Source: Marivirga aurantiaca (GTDB lineage Bacteria > Bacteroidota > Bacteroidia > Cytophagales > Cyclobacteriaceae). Taken from it: a DNA stretch of 64,000 bases. Position numbers and translations under genes: made by a program. The stretch is from assembly GCF_016679925.1 (NCBI RefSeq), contig NZ_JAEQBW010000013.1:1-64000 (forward strand), in the 5' to 3' direction. The notes below the pieces were generated by a model that saw only the letters and a list, made by a program, of their open reading frames with translations, searched no databases and was not told the DNA's origin. Numbering within the stretch: position 1 is the stretch's first letter; each line of letters begins with the position of its first letter. Shown here one piece after another: positions 17,908 to 26,110 of this stretch.

Positions 17908-18656
17908 GAGTACTAATCATAGAAGATGAAAGACCAGCTGCGGCTCGTATGAAAAAATTAATTACCGAATATCTACCTGAAGCTGAAATTTTTGGACATT
18001 TAGATAGTATTTCATCTGCTGTGAAATGGCTGCAAAAAGAAGCTAGCCCAGACCTCATTTTCTGTGATATCCAATTGGCTGATGGGCAAAGTTTCGAAAT
18101 ATTTGAGCAGGTGAAAGTAGCTTCCCCCATCATTTTCACTACCGCTTACGATCAATATGCCATTAAAGCCTTTAAACTCAATTCTGTAGATTACCTTTTA
18201 AAACCTATTGATCCTATTGAATTAGAACAATCTATTCAGAAATTCAAAAATTATCAATTACAACCACAGATAGATCTAAATCAAATAAAAGATTTGCTAA
18301 AGCCTCAATCTGCCAATTACAAAAGCAGGTTTATGGTAAAAATTGGAGAAAAAATCCAAAGTATACCTACTGAAAATATTGCATACATCCTAAGTGCTGA
18401 AAAAACCACTTTTATATGCTTAAAAGAAGGAAGAAGGCTTATTTTGGATTACACCCTCGATCAATTGGAAGAAATGCTGAATCCGAAACTCTTTTTCAGA
18501 ATTAACAGAAAATACATCTCATCATTTGAAGCCATTGGAGAAATTTACTCCTATTCAAACAGTAGGTTGAAAATTAAACTGAAAGGATGCGATGACAATG
18601 ACATTCTCATCAGTCGGGAAAAAGTATCCACTTTTAAGGAATGGCTGGATGGCTAG
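17904..18656 (+). CDS. LytTR-family response regulator
   Basis: A 250-residue regulator with a receiver domain (about 1-120; acidic pocket ED at 7-9, phospho-acceptor Asp55 in FCDIQLADG, conserved Lys in LLKPID) and a C-terminal LytTR DNA-binding domain (about 145-245: MVKIGEKIQSIPTENIAYI and FFRINRKYISS). It is translationally coupled to the LytS-type kinase gene by an ATGA overlap. Pairs of this type are abundant in Bacteroidota; the targets are not evident here. Confidence 0.92.
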   Translation: MRVLIIEDERPAAARMKKLITEYLPEAEIFGHLDSISSAVKWLQKEASPDLIFCDIQLADGQSFEIFEQVKVASPIIFTTAYDQYAIKAFKLNSVDYLLKPIDPIELEQSIQKFKNYQLQPQIDLNQIKDLLKPQSANYKSRFMVKIGEKIQSIPTENIAYILSAEKTTFICLKEGRRLILDYTLDQLEEMLNPKLFFRINRKYISSFEAIGEIYSYSNSRLKIKLKGCDDNDILISREKVSTFKEWLDG

Positions 18657-19006
18657 GATAATTGCCCTTCCTCTTTTATTTAAAGAAAAATTCAATAGAC
18701 AGAAAATATTGAAACAGATGATAGCCCTATCTTGAAGAAATAAGTGGTTAGGTTAGTGAAAGCTGTCATTTATCCTAATTATTTTAAATAACTAAGCGGC
18801 TTTCCCAGAAAAACTAAGACACATTCTATTAAGGAGAAAATAAGTACTAGTTGTGAAAAAAAATAACAAATAAGTTGATTTACAGTTAATTCTCAATACA
18901 AGTATTAGGTTTTAATGTTTCACAACAATCTGCTCTACATACCGTCTAAAATACTGAAATATAATAATTTGGTCGAATTTTTCTTCTTCCTAAATAGTTC
19001 CTGCCT
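18657..19006. other. Intergenic gap with no convincing gene
   Basis: The sequence between the LytTR regulator and the promoter-like element at 19007 is AT-rich. A frame is open from 18915 upstream of the small secreted protein, but it lacks protein-like composition and a signal, so I treat it as untranslated. No clear hairpin terminator was found. Confidence 0.5.
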
Positions 19007-19014
19007 TATATTTG
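19007..19014 (+). promoter_or_regulatory. Candidate -7 element before the small secreted protein
   Basis: TATATTTG matches TAnnTTTG, 57 bases before the ATG at 19071. No good -33 partner was seen. Its place supports starting the gene at 19071 and not at an earlier in-frame ATG (18915). Confidence 0.35.
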
Positions 19015-19070
19015 AGGCATCAAATAGAAAGAAGGTGTCAATAGTCAACCTGATTGTTTGGGAAAACATA

Positions 19071-19439
19071 ATGAAAAAACATGTTACATATCATCCTCTA
19101 TTAAGTACCAGACTGATAAAATGTCTTTCAACGGTGCTGTTAATTTATTTTAGCAGCACAATTCTCTTTAACTCTTTCCCCTCCCTTATTCAGGAGAGTG
19201 CCTCAACAACTCATGAATATTGTGATTTACCTTCCAGTGAGACAGAACCTTTAGGTGATTCCGAATCGCAGAAGGAAGAAGTAAAGGAAAATTGTAAAGA
19301 ATTTATACCCCATAAAAAAGTTTCTTATGCTATTTTCTTGGAAGAGAAAGGGAGGTATTATACTTCCAAAACATTTCTTTTCAAAGGAAGAGTAAGTGAA
19401 CTCTTAACTCCTCCCCCACAAATGCCGTTTCTAGTTTAA
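19071..19439 (+). CDS. Small membrane-anchored or secreted protein of unknown function
   Basis: About 122 residues from the ATG at 19071 (sequence MKKHVTYHPLLSTRL). The frame is also open from 18915, which would add 52 residues of unlikely composition. A basic start and one hydrophobic segment (about residues 20-38) suggest export, followed by an acidic Ser/Glu-rich stretch with two Cys and a Pro-rich end (LLTPPPQMPFLV). I recognise no family. It lies 125 bases upstream of the SulP transporter gene on the same strand. A second protein of similar design (22038-22370) sits after the carbonic anhydrase gene. Confidence 0.55.
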   Translation: MKKHVTYHPLLSTRLIKCLSTVLLIYFSSTILFNSFPSLIQESASTTHEYCDLPSSETEPLGDSESQKEEVKENCKEFIPHKKVSYAIFLEEKGRYYTSKTFLFKGRVSELLTPPPQMPFLV

Positions 19440-19563
19440 ACAGGCCTAATTCACTTTAAAGTATTAAATTCTCTTAATAATACTATGCTTTTTAGCTTAT
19501 AGTATGGTCATTTTCATAATGTATCTTTTGATTTTTTTTAAAAAATTTTAAATCATTTTACGC

Positions 19564-21183
19564 ATGAGTCATTTTCATCCTTTAAAAAATTTAAAATCCG
19601 ATATACCTGCAAGTATTGTGGTATTTCTTGTTGCTCTACCTCTTTGTTTAGGTATAGCCCTTGCATCGGGCGCTCCTTTATATTCCGGCTTAATAGCTGG
19701 TATAGTGGGAGGTATCGTAGTTGCTTCTATTAGTGGATCTCCTGCGGGAGTGAGTGGCCCTGCTGCCGGATTGGCTGTAATTGTACTTACAGCCATTCAG
19801 GATTTAGGAACTTTCGAGGTCTTCCTGGTGGCCGTGGTACTAGCAGGTATTATTCAATTAATAATGGGATTTGCCCGTGGTGGTATTATTGCCTACTATT
19901 TCCCCTCATCGGTTATTATGGGCATGTTATCAGGTATAGGTATCATCATTTTTATTAAACAAATACCGCATGCCTTCGGCTATGACAGAAGTCCTGAGGG
20001 GGATCTTAGTTTCTTGGGCAAAGGTGGCGAGAATGCTTTCACTGAACTTGTCAATGCGGTTAACTTTATCAGCCCGGGAGCCTTGATTATTACCGCTGTT
20101 TCTCTTGCGATACTTTTGCTTTGGGAAACCAGCTTTATGAAAAAACAGAAAATATTCCAGTTGATTCCAGGTCCTTTGGTAGCTGTATTAAGTGGGGTTT
20201 TATTAAACCAGATTTTTAGTGCCATGCCTGATTTTGCACTTCGCGAAGATCAAAGCGTAAACGTTCCTTTAGCGGATAGTTTTAGTGGCTTTTTAAGTAA
20301 TTTTACTTTCCCTGATCTGGCAGCATTAGCCAACCCTCAGGTGTATATAACTGCAATTGTAATAGCTGTAGTTGCCAGTTTGGAGACTTTATTGTGTGTG
20401 GAAGCTACAGATAAGCTGGATCCTTATAAGCGGGTAACTCCTACCAACCGTGAATTAAAAGCTCAGGGAGTAGGGAATATTATTTCAGGAATGATTGGTG
20501 GTTTACCTATTACACAGGTAATTGTGCGAAGTTCAGCCAATATCCAATCAGGAGGAAAGACTAAAGCATCTGCCATTATTCATGGTTTTCTTTTACTAGG
20601 AAGTATTATTGCCATTCCTCATTTACTCAACCTCATACCCTTAGCTACTTTGGCAGCCATATTATTTATAGTAGGTTATAAATTGGCAAAACCTTCTGTA
20701 TTCAAGAAAATGTATAAACAAGGGAAGGGTCAGTTTATTCCATTTATAGCAACCATCCTGGGAATAGTTTTTACAGATTTATTGGTAGGACTGGGAATTG
20801 GCTTGATTGTAGCTATTTTCTATATCCTTTTAAACAACTACCAAATTACTCATTATACCAAACGTGAAGAAAAAGAAGACGGCAAGGAGAAAATGAGGTT
20901 AGTATTGGCTCAGGAGCTAACTTTTATCAATAAAGCAACTATATTAAAAGCATTGGCTGATATTCCTGATAATACTAAAGTAGAAATTGATGCGACCAAT
21001 ACCCAATACATGCATCATGATATATATGAAATTATAGAGGATTTTAGGATAAGTGCCAAAGGAAGAGATATTGATGTAACGGTGAAAAATCTTACAGAGC
21101 CTGTTGAAGGGCCAACACCTCCAAAATTTACGGTTTCCTCTCACTCCGATAAAGGTGAGGATGTTAAAGAAGTGATACATTAA
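19564..21183 (+). CDS. SulP-family anion transporter (probable bicarbonate)
   Basis: A 539-residue inner-membrane protein of the SulP/SLC26 family. About eleven or more hydrophobic segments include the family signatures ASIVVFLVALPLCLGIALASGAPLY (start) and PAGVSGPAAGLAVIV. The C-terminal cytoplasmic part (about residues 440-520) resembles a STAS domain. SulP proteins move sulfate, bicarbonate or other anions. Here the gene directly precedes a beta-carbonic anhydrase, 22 bases away, which favours bicarbonate (BicA-like) transport. The substrate is inferred from context only. Confidence 0.88.
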   Translation: MSHFHPLKNLKSDIPASIVVFLVALPLCLGIALASGAPLYSGLIAGIVGGIVVASISGSPAGVSGPAAGLAVIVLTAIQDLGTFEVFLVAVVLAGIIQLIMGFARGGIIAYYFPSSVIMGMLSGIGIIIFIKQIPHAFGYDRSPEGDLSFLGKGGENAFTELVNAVNFISPGALIITAVSLAILLLWETSFMKKQKIFQLIPGPLVAVLSGVLLNQIFSAMPDFALREDQSVNVPLADSFSGFLSNFTFPDLAALANPQVYITAIVIAVVASLETLLCVEATDKLDPYKRVTPTNRELKAQGVGNIISGMIGGLPITQVIVRSSANIQSGGKTKASAIIHGFLLLGSIIAIPHLLNLIPLATLAAILFIVGYKLAKPSVFKKMYKQGKGQFIPFIATILGIVFTDLLVGLGIGLIVAIFYILLNNYQITHYTKREEKEDGKEKMRLVLAQELTFINKATILKALADIPDNTKVEIDATNTQYMHHDIYEIIEDFRISAKGRDIDVTVKNLTEPVEGPTPPKFTVSSHSDKGEDVKEVIH

Positions 21184-21205
21184 AAAGTCTTTATTGAATA
21201 AAATT

Positions 21206-21832
21206 ATGAAAACACAAACGGAAAAAAGTCAGGCGGCACTTAGCCCGCAAAAAGCACTTACTATATTAGAGGAAGGCAATAAACGTTTTGTTCAAAACTT
21301 AAGAGCAAACCGTAACCTCTTGCAACAGGTAAATGAAACCAGGGAAGGGCAGTATCCTTTTGCTGTAGTTCTTAGTTGTATTGATTCACGTGTTCCTGCG
21401 GAACTTATTTTCGATCAGGGGTTGGGAGATATTTTCAGTGTGAGAATTGCCGGTAATTTTGTGAATGAGGATATTTTGGGCAGCATGGAGTTTGCTTGTA
21501 AAGTAGCTGGTTCAAAACTTATTGTTGTATTGGGACATACCAGTTGCGGAGCAGTAAAAGGTGTTTGCGACAATGTAGAATTAGGCAATCTTACCGGAAT
21601 GTTAAAAAAGCTTAAACCAGCTGTAGAAGCTGTTTCTGTAGACGGTGAGCGAAATTCTCAAAATGCTGATTATGTACAAAAAGTGGCTGATAAAAATGTT
21701 GAGCTTACCATGCAACAGATCAAAGAAAAAAGTCCTGTTTTAAAAGAGATGCTGGATGAAGGTACCATAGGAATTGCCGGTGGCATGTACGATGTAGCCA
21801 GTGGTGAAGTTGAGTTTTATCATAAGCCTTAA
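21206..21832 (+). CDS. Beta-class carbonic anhydrase
   Basis: A 208-residue zinc enzyme that interconverts CO2 and bicarbonate. The zinc ligands and catalytic dyad are visible: CIDSRVPAE (Cys and the Asp-Arg pair) and HTSCGAVKG (His and second Cys). A TTG four codons upstream (21194) is in frame, but the ATG at 21206 is the better start. No signal peptide is seen, so it acts in the cytoplasm. It is 22 bases downstream of the SulP gene and very likely works with it in inorganic carbon uptake or pH balance. Confidence 0.94.
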   Translation: MKTQTEKSQAALSPQKALTILEEGNKRFVQNLRANRNLLQQVNETREGQYPFAVVLSCIDSRVPAELIFDQGLGDIFSVRIAGNFVNEDILGSMEFACKVAGSKLIVVLGHTSCGAVKGVCDNVELGNLTGMLKKLKPAVEAVSVDGERNSQNADYVQKVADKNVELTMQQIKEKSPVLKEMLDEGTIGIAGGMYDVASGEVEFYHKP

Positions 21833-21855
21833 ATTGATTAAAAAGAGTAAAATTG

Positions 21856-21898
21856 AGACCACAAGGCCTTCAGAAATATGGAGGTTTGTGGTCTTATA
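21856..21898 (+). terminator. Hairpin after the carbonic anhydrase gene
   Basis: AGACCACAA (21856-21864) pairs with TTGTGGTCT (21886-21894) across a 21-base loop, followed by TATATT. It lies 23 bases after the stop, and is a probable terminator for the SulP/carbonic anhydrase operon. Confidence 0.55.
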
Positions 21899-22037
21899 TT
21901 CAAGTAACCGACCAAAAACATTTTATACTATGAAAGAGCTGAGAAATACCTGAAAATAAATTTCAATCAACTTGAAATCTTTATTGTAAAATCTACGTTA
22001 TTTGCACCAATCGGTACAATACTCCGGAAATCAATAG

Positions 22038-22370
22038 ATGAAACCCATTTCAAGTTTTCTACTTGTTTTTTACATCTTCTGCCTTTTTATAAGGCCAATT
22101 GGGCTTTTTGCTGAAAAATTCAGCCCTTCACATGACTCCCACTTCTATGGTGTTAAAAACGATATAGAGAAATCTTATACCCTTCCTGTTTCCTTCTCCC
22201 AGACAAGTACAGAAGTAAAAAACAGTTCTCCGGACACACATTCTCATAGAACATTCACACCTGATTATAGAACTCCTATTGTGGCTTTGGCCAGCCCAAT
22301 AAATAGGAATGAAAAGCCGATGATCCTTTCATTGCTTCGGTGGCCTAAAATATGCATTAACGCTCCATAA
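22038..22370 (+). CDS. Small secreted protein of unknown function
   Basis: A 110-residue reading frame starting MKPISSFLLVFYIFCLF, a clear signal-type N-terminus (cleavage perhaps after LFAE). A Ser/Thr/His-rich middle follows, and the C-terminus reads RWPKICINAP. There are no known motifs. It follows the carbonic anhydrase hairpin and precedes a 43-residue membrane protein gene. Its design resembles the small protein at 19071, but I cannot show homology. It could be a chance frame, though the good signal sequence argues for a gene. Confidence 0.45.
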   Translation: MKPISSFLLVFYIFCLFIRPIGLFAEKFSPSHDSHFYGVKNDIEKSYTLPVSFSQTSTEVKNSSPDTHSHRTFTPDYRTPIVALASPINRNEKPMILSLLRWPKICINAP

Positions 22371-22496
22371 ATACTTCCCTTCATTTTCTTTACAGAGCTC
22401 ATCAAAGGTTGTAGAATGATTTCATGAGATATCAATCTCATGAAAATGACCTGAACTCTTTTCAATCAATAAATGAATTGTTCAAAAAAAATAATT

Positions 22497-22628
22497 ATGA
22501 AAACTGAAGTAAGTAATAAAAAAGGAGCTGATCCAATGGATGAGCAAGAAGAAGTTAACTGGCCTGTGGTAATTCCTATTTTAATAGTGATGGTAGGCTT
22601 GATTGCAGCTTTCTATTTTATGTATTAA
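22497..22628 (+). CDS. 43-residue single-span membrane protein
   Basis: This short gene starts with ATG at 22497. The product begins MKTEVSNKKGADPMDEQEE and continues into one hydrophobic helix (about residues 23-43) running to the stop. It has an acidic, soluble N-terminus and a tail anchor. A strong terminator lies 24 bases after the stop, which supports an expressed transcript end here. I do not recognise a family. It could be a small accessory subunit of a membrane complex; this is inference from its shape alone. Confidence 0.55.
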   Translation: MKTEVSNKKGADPMDEQEEVNWPVVIPILIVMVGLIAAFYFMY

Positions 22629-22652
22629 AATATTCTTTTGAAAGAGTATATG

Positions 22653-22682
22653 AAAGCCTGCCTGTATAGGGCGGGCTTTTTT
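22653..22682 (+). terminator. Strong Rho-independent terminator
   Basis: AAAGCCTGCC (22653-22662) pairs with GGCGGGCTTT (22670-22679) with one T-G pair, followed by a T run. It terminates the transcript carrying the 43-residue membrane protein gene. Confidence 0.85.
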
Positions 22683-22756
22683 CATTCCATTTTACGGATT
22701 GATAAGAGAGTAAATTTTGAAAATTGGCGTAAGAACGATGTAACATGAAAACGCAC

Positions 22757-22783
22757 ATCATCCTGAACTTGATTCAGGATCTC
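22757..22783. repeat. Interspersed palindrome TCCTGAACTTGATTCAGGA (copy 1)
   Basis: TCCTGAA and TTCAGGA flank CTTGA (22761-22779). The same element recurs at 57883-57901 exactly, at 62480-62498 with one change, and in degraded form at about 57669-57687. All copies are intergenic. It is followed at about 22829-22856 by another short palindromic element (CCCCTTTC/GGAGTGAG type). Confidence 0.8.
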
Positions 22784-22897
22784 CTGATTAGAAAATTAGT
22801 ATTATTAGATTAGAACTAAGGATTCCCCTCACCCCTTTCAAAAAAGGAGTGAGATACACTTCCATTTGAAATATATCCTCAAGATTAATGAAGTATA

Positions 22898-23857
22898 TCA
22901 ATAATGCAAAGGATGAAATTCAATGCCATTTATTCTGTTAAACTCAATAGCAGGGGCAGGAATCTTAATGATGTTCAACACCTGAAACACCCCCTTCAGG
23001 AAAACACTATTGGTTTTTATCTTCCTCAGATCCACATCCATGCTAAGGTAATATTGTCTGTACCTTTCAATATGTTCAACAGATTCCCCGTAGATAAACT
23101 CTGGATTCTCAAATTCAGAAAGCATGCCTGCTCCGCTATAACCTAACGAAAAGCACAGCCACTCCGGCCAGTTACTTTTTTCCATAAATGCAGCCGGGCT
23201 GAAGGAATACCAATATGTTTGGGCATTATAATCCTGAACCAACTGCTCACCAAAAGTTCTACCTAATGTTCCCGGTCTGATTTCAGCATAAGCAGAAGGA
23301 TAAAAAGAAAATTTGGGAATGATCTTTTGCTCATCCCAAAAGTGTTGCTGTGCCATAAACAAAGCTGAACCAAAACCATTTGCCACCACATCACTAAGTG
23401 AAAAACCATAACCTTCATATAATCCATCAAAAACCTCTACCGGAAGTTGTAGGACAAAACCCAGCGTACCTCCAAACCACAGCGCTTTAGTCTTACTAAG
23501 GCCTGACCATCTTAAGGCATGGTAACCGGCATAACTTTCATAGTATGCTACATAACTATGAGCGAATTTATCCATTTGCAACCAGCCTGTTTGGTCTTTA
23601 TAGAAATGAAAAGGAACTGCCTGATCATTGGAATACCACACCTCTGACAAGTATAACATTCCGGCAGTATAAAAAGCAGCTTCAGCTCCTACCACTAAAG
23701 CCAAACGTTTTTTATTCACTTTAGAAGAATCGGAAATTAAATGAGGGTTGGAGGAATAAAGGTCAAGGCAAATTAGTTGACAAGCAAGAAGTAATCCCAC
23801 TGTAAACTTTAATTTGATTATTTTGTTTTTTTTCTTGCTACAGCAGGGATTGGTCAT
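22898..23857 (-). CDS. DUF2279-like predicted envelope protein
   Basis: A 319-residue protein with an N-terminal hydrophobic export segment (about residues 16-35; Cys residues nearby do not form a clear lipobox). The body fits the DUF2279 pattern: KVNKKRLALVVGAEAAFYTAGMLYLSEVWY, then QMDKFAHSYVAYY and GFSLSDVVANGFGS, which suggest hydrophobic helices and a His/Asp cluster. It is probably a periplasmic or membrane protein of unknown role. It is 61 bases downstream of the mannose-1-phosphate guanylyltransferase gene on the same strand and may share its transcript with the sugar-nucleotide genes. Confidence 0.7.
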   Translation of the reverse strand: MTNPCCSKKKNKIIKLKFTVGLLLACQLICLDLYSSNPHLISDSSKVNKKRLALVVGAEAAFYTAGMLYLSEVWYSNDQAVPFHFYKDQTGWLQMDKFAHSYVAYYESYAGYHALRWSGLSKTKALWFGGTLGFVLQLPVEVFDGLYEGYGFSLSDVVANGFGSALFMAQQHFWDEQKIIPKFSFYPSAYAEIRPGTLGRTFGEQLVQDYNAQTYWYSFSPAAFMEKSNWPEWLCFSLGYSGAGMLSEFENPEFIYGESVEHIERYRQYYLSMDVDLRKIKTNSVFLKGVFQVLNIIKIPAPAIEFNRINGIEFHPLHY

Positions 23858-23918
23858 AAAAAAAACGACTTAACTTAAGCTAATTATATAGAGAATTAAG
23901 CATCAAAGGAGGCCAAAA

Positions 23919-24992
23919 TCAAATAAAACCTTCTCCTTTTTGATTTTTGACAGAATTGACCATTTCCTTGATTTCCTTTTCTGCATTCTTTTTACAAATA
24001 AGGATCACACCATTTTGCTCTGAAACAAGGTAGTTTTGAAGACCATGAATTACTACGAGCTTGCTTTGATCCAAAGTAACAATATTGTCAGTAGCATTAA
24101 AACAGAGAACATTATCGGGTTTTACATTATTGTCAATATCTTTTTCCCTAATCTCATGCAAGGAATCCCAATTACCCAAATCAGACCAGCCAATATCCAT
24201 TAGCAGCACATACACATTCTCTGCCTTTTCCATAATAGCAAAATCTATGGATATATTCATGCATTGTGTGTAGGCCTTATTGATAAAAAGTTTTTCATTG
24301 GCACTGTAATAAGGCTCATCCCCATCAGAAAAAATCTCCGCTAAATCAGGAAGGAATTTTTCAAAGGAAGCTATTATGCTTTTTACAGACCAAATAAAAA
24401 TACCGGCATTCCATACAAAATCACCACTTTCAATAAATTTTTCAGCCAGTTCAAGTTCAGGCTTTTCAGTAAAGGTTTTTACTTTCTTAAGAGCAGCAGA
24501 ATCAGGGATATATTGAATATAACCGTAGCCTGTCTCAGGTCTGTTAGGATGCATACCCAAAGTAATCAACTGGTCCTGTTTGGAAGCACTATCCACTGCT
24601 ATTGAAATGGCCTGGTGAAAAACTTCCTCCTTTAAAATTAGATGATCGGCAGGGGCAACTACCATAATAGCATCAGGATTACGTGAAGCAATTTTATAGG
24701 CAGCATAAGCTATGCAGGGCGCAGTATTTCTTTTATTAGGCTCCAATAGCAATTGGTCCTCACCAATATCAGGTATTTGTTCCTGCACTAAACCTTCGTA
24801 GTCCTTATTGGTAACAATAAAAATATTTTCTTTCCTGAAATGAGTGGCAAACCTGTCATACGTCATTTGTAACAATGATTTCCCTACACCTAATAAATCA
24901 TGGAATTGTTTGGGTTTTTGGCTTGTACTTACTGGCCATAAACGAGTACCCGTCCCTCCGGCCATGATCACTACGTATTTATTCTCATTCAT
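23919..24992 (-). CDS. manC: Mannose-1-phosphate guanylyltransferase
   Basis: A 357-residue nucleotidyltransferase making GDP-mannose from mannose-1-phosphate and GTP. The signature MAGGTGTRLWPVSTSQKPKQF is at residues 10-30; FTEKPELELA and the GDFVWNAGIFIW segment are typical of ManC. It is the short form without the fused phosphomannose isomerase domain. Its product feeds mannose- or fucose-containing surface glycans, so it may supply the polysaccharide cluster at 39-51 kb. It lies 72 bases after the kpsF-like gene on the same strand. Confidence 0.93.
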   Translation of the reverse strand: MNENKYVVIMAGGTGTRLWPVSTSQKPKQFHDLLGVGKSLLQMTYDRFATHFRKENIFIVTNKDYEGLVQEQIPDIGEDQLLLEPNKRNTAPCIAYAAYKIASRNPDAIMVVAPADHLILKEEVFHQAISIAVDSASKQDQLITLGMHPNRPETGYGYIQYIPDSAALKKVKTFTEKPELELAEKFIESGDFVWNAGIFIWSVKSIIASFEKFLPDLAEIFSDGDEPYYSANEKLFINKAYTQCMNISIDFAIMEKAENVYVLLMDIGWSDLGNWDSLHEIREKDIDNNVKPDNVLCFNATDNIVTLDQSKLVVIHGLQNYLVSEQNGVILICKKNAEKEIKEMVNSVKNQKGEGFI

Positions 24993-25064
24993 CAGTATCT
25001 GGTTTATTTGTGGTTGTTGCAGGCAAAATCAGTGGAGTACTTTATATTATTTTGTGTCCTTAAG

Positions 25065-26033
25065 TTACGCAATCCCCTCTTTTAACAGATCATGAAGATG
25101 CACAAAACCTATGGGTTTACCACCATTTACGACCACAATTTGAGTAATGTTTTTACTTTGCATTATTTGCAAGGCTTTTACGGCAAAATCTTCCCCGGAA
25201 AGGGTAATAGGATTGCTTGTCATAAAGTCACTGGCTATAATTTGATGAATATCACGGTCGGTTTCCATTAGCCTTCTCAAATCACCATCTGTAATTATCC
25301 CAATTAACAACCCTTCTTCATCCACCACTGAAGTAGCTCCAAGTCTTTTCTCGGAAATTTCAAAAATCACTTCTTTAAAATTAGCTGTTGCTTTTACTAC
25401 CGGCAATTGATGTTGCCTGATTAATTCCTCAACAGTTAAGTATAATTGTTTTCCCAATGAACCACCGGGATGATATTGTGCAAAATCATCCGAAGAGAAA
25501 TCACGTGCTTCCAACAAACAAACAGCTAACGCATCCCCCAAAGCCAGATGAGCTGTAGTACTGGTGGTAGGTGCCAGATTAAGAGGACACGCTTCCTGAC
25601 CTATCGTGGCATTAAGAATAAAATCTGCCTGCTGTGCCAGGTAAGAATCGGTGTTGCTCACCAGAGCCACTAATTTGGACCCTCTTCTTTTCAATAATGG
25701 CACTAAAACCTTTATCTCGGGGGTGTTACCACTTTTAGAAATGCAAATCATCACATCATCCTTTTGCACCATCCCCAAATCACCATGAATGGCATCAGCA
25801 GCATGCATAAATAAAGAAGGTGTTCCTGTGGAATTTAAGGTAGCCACAATCTTCTGTGCAATGATAGCACTTTTGCCAATTCCGGTAATAACCACACGGC
25901 CTTTGGCGTTGAGTATTTCAGTTACACACTGCTCAAAATCATTATTAAGGTAACCGACCAAATCATTTATCGCTTTTGCCTCATTAATAAGTACATTTTG
26001 AGCTATTTTTATAATATTTTTTCTTAAATTCAA
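25065..26033 (-). CDS. kdsD: Arabinose-5-phosphate isomerase (KdsD/KpsF family)
   Basis: A 322-residue enzyme that converts ribulose-5-phosphate to arabinose-5-phosphate for Kdo synthesis. An N-terminal SIS domain (about 25-185; GIGKSAIIAQKI, SKSGNTPEIK, APTTSTTAHLALGDALA) is followed by two CBS domains (about 200-320). Length and order match KdsD/KpsF/GutQ. It is the first gene of a minus-strand set with manC and the DUF2279-like gene, all of which can serve envelope glycan synthesis. It is divergent from recQ over a 77-base promoter region. Confidence 0.93.
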   Translation of the reverse strand: MNLRKNIIKIAQNVLINEAKAINDLVGYLNNDFEQCVTEILNAKGRVVITGIGKSAIIAQKIVATLNSTGTPSLFMHAADAIHGDLGMVQKDDVMICISKSGNTPEIKVLVPLLKRRGSKLVALVSNTDSYLAQQADFILNATIGQEACPLNLAPTTSTTAHLALGDALAVCLLEARDFSSDDFAQYHPGGSLGKQLYLTVEELIRQHQLPVVKATANFKEVIFEISEKRLGATSVVDEEGLLIGIITDGDLRRLMETDRDIHQIIASDFMTSNPITLSGEDFAVKALQIMQSKNITQIVVVNGGKPIGFVHLHDLLKEGIA

Positions 26034-26053
26034 AGTATCTGGTGTTAAGGAAC

Positions 26054-26061
26054 TAAATTTG
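26054..26061 (+). promoter_or_regulatory. Candidate recQ -7 element
   Basis: TAAATTTG matches TAnnTTTG, 49 bases before the recQ ATG. No good -33 element was seen. It lies back-to-back with the kdsD promoter candidate. Confidence 0.4.
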
Positions 26062-26064
26062 ACA

Positions 26065-26092
26065 CAAAGATATATATTTAAGAATTAATCAA
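26065..26092 (-). promoter_or_regulatory. Candidate kdsD promoter
   Basis: On the minus strand TATCTTTG (26065-26072) matches the -7 consensus, with TTG (26090-26092) 17 bases upstream, within the Bacteroidota spacing range. It lies 31 bases ahead of the kdsD start. Confidence 0.5.
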
Positions 26093-26110
26093 GCAATTGA
26101 TGTTAAAGAG

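Noticed and set aside
18915-19070. N-terminal extension of the small secreted protein (in-frame ATG at 18915)
   Set aside because: The extra 52 residues would bury the signal-type segment, and a -7 promoter match lies inside the extension. ATG at 19071 is preferred.
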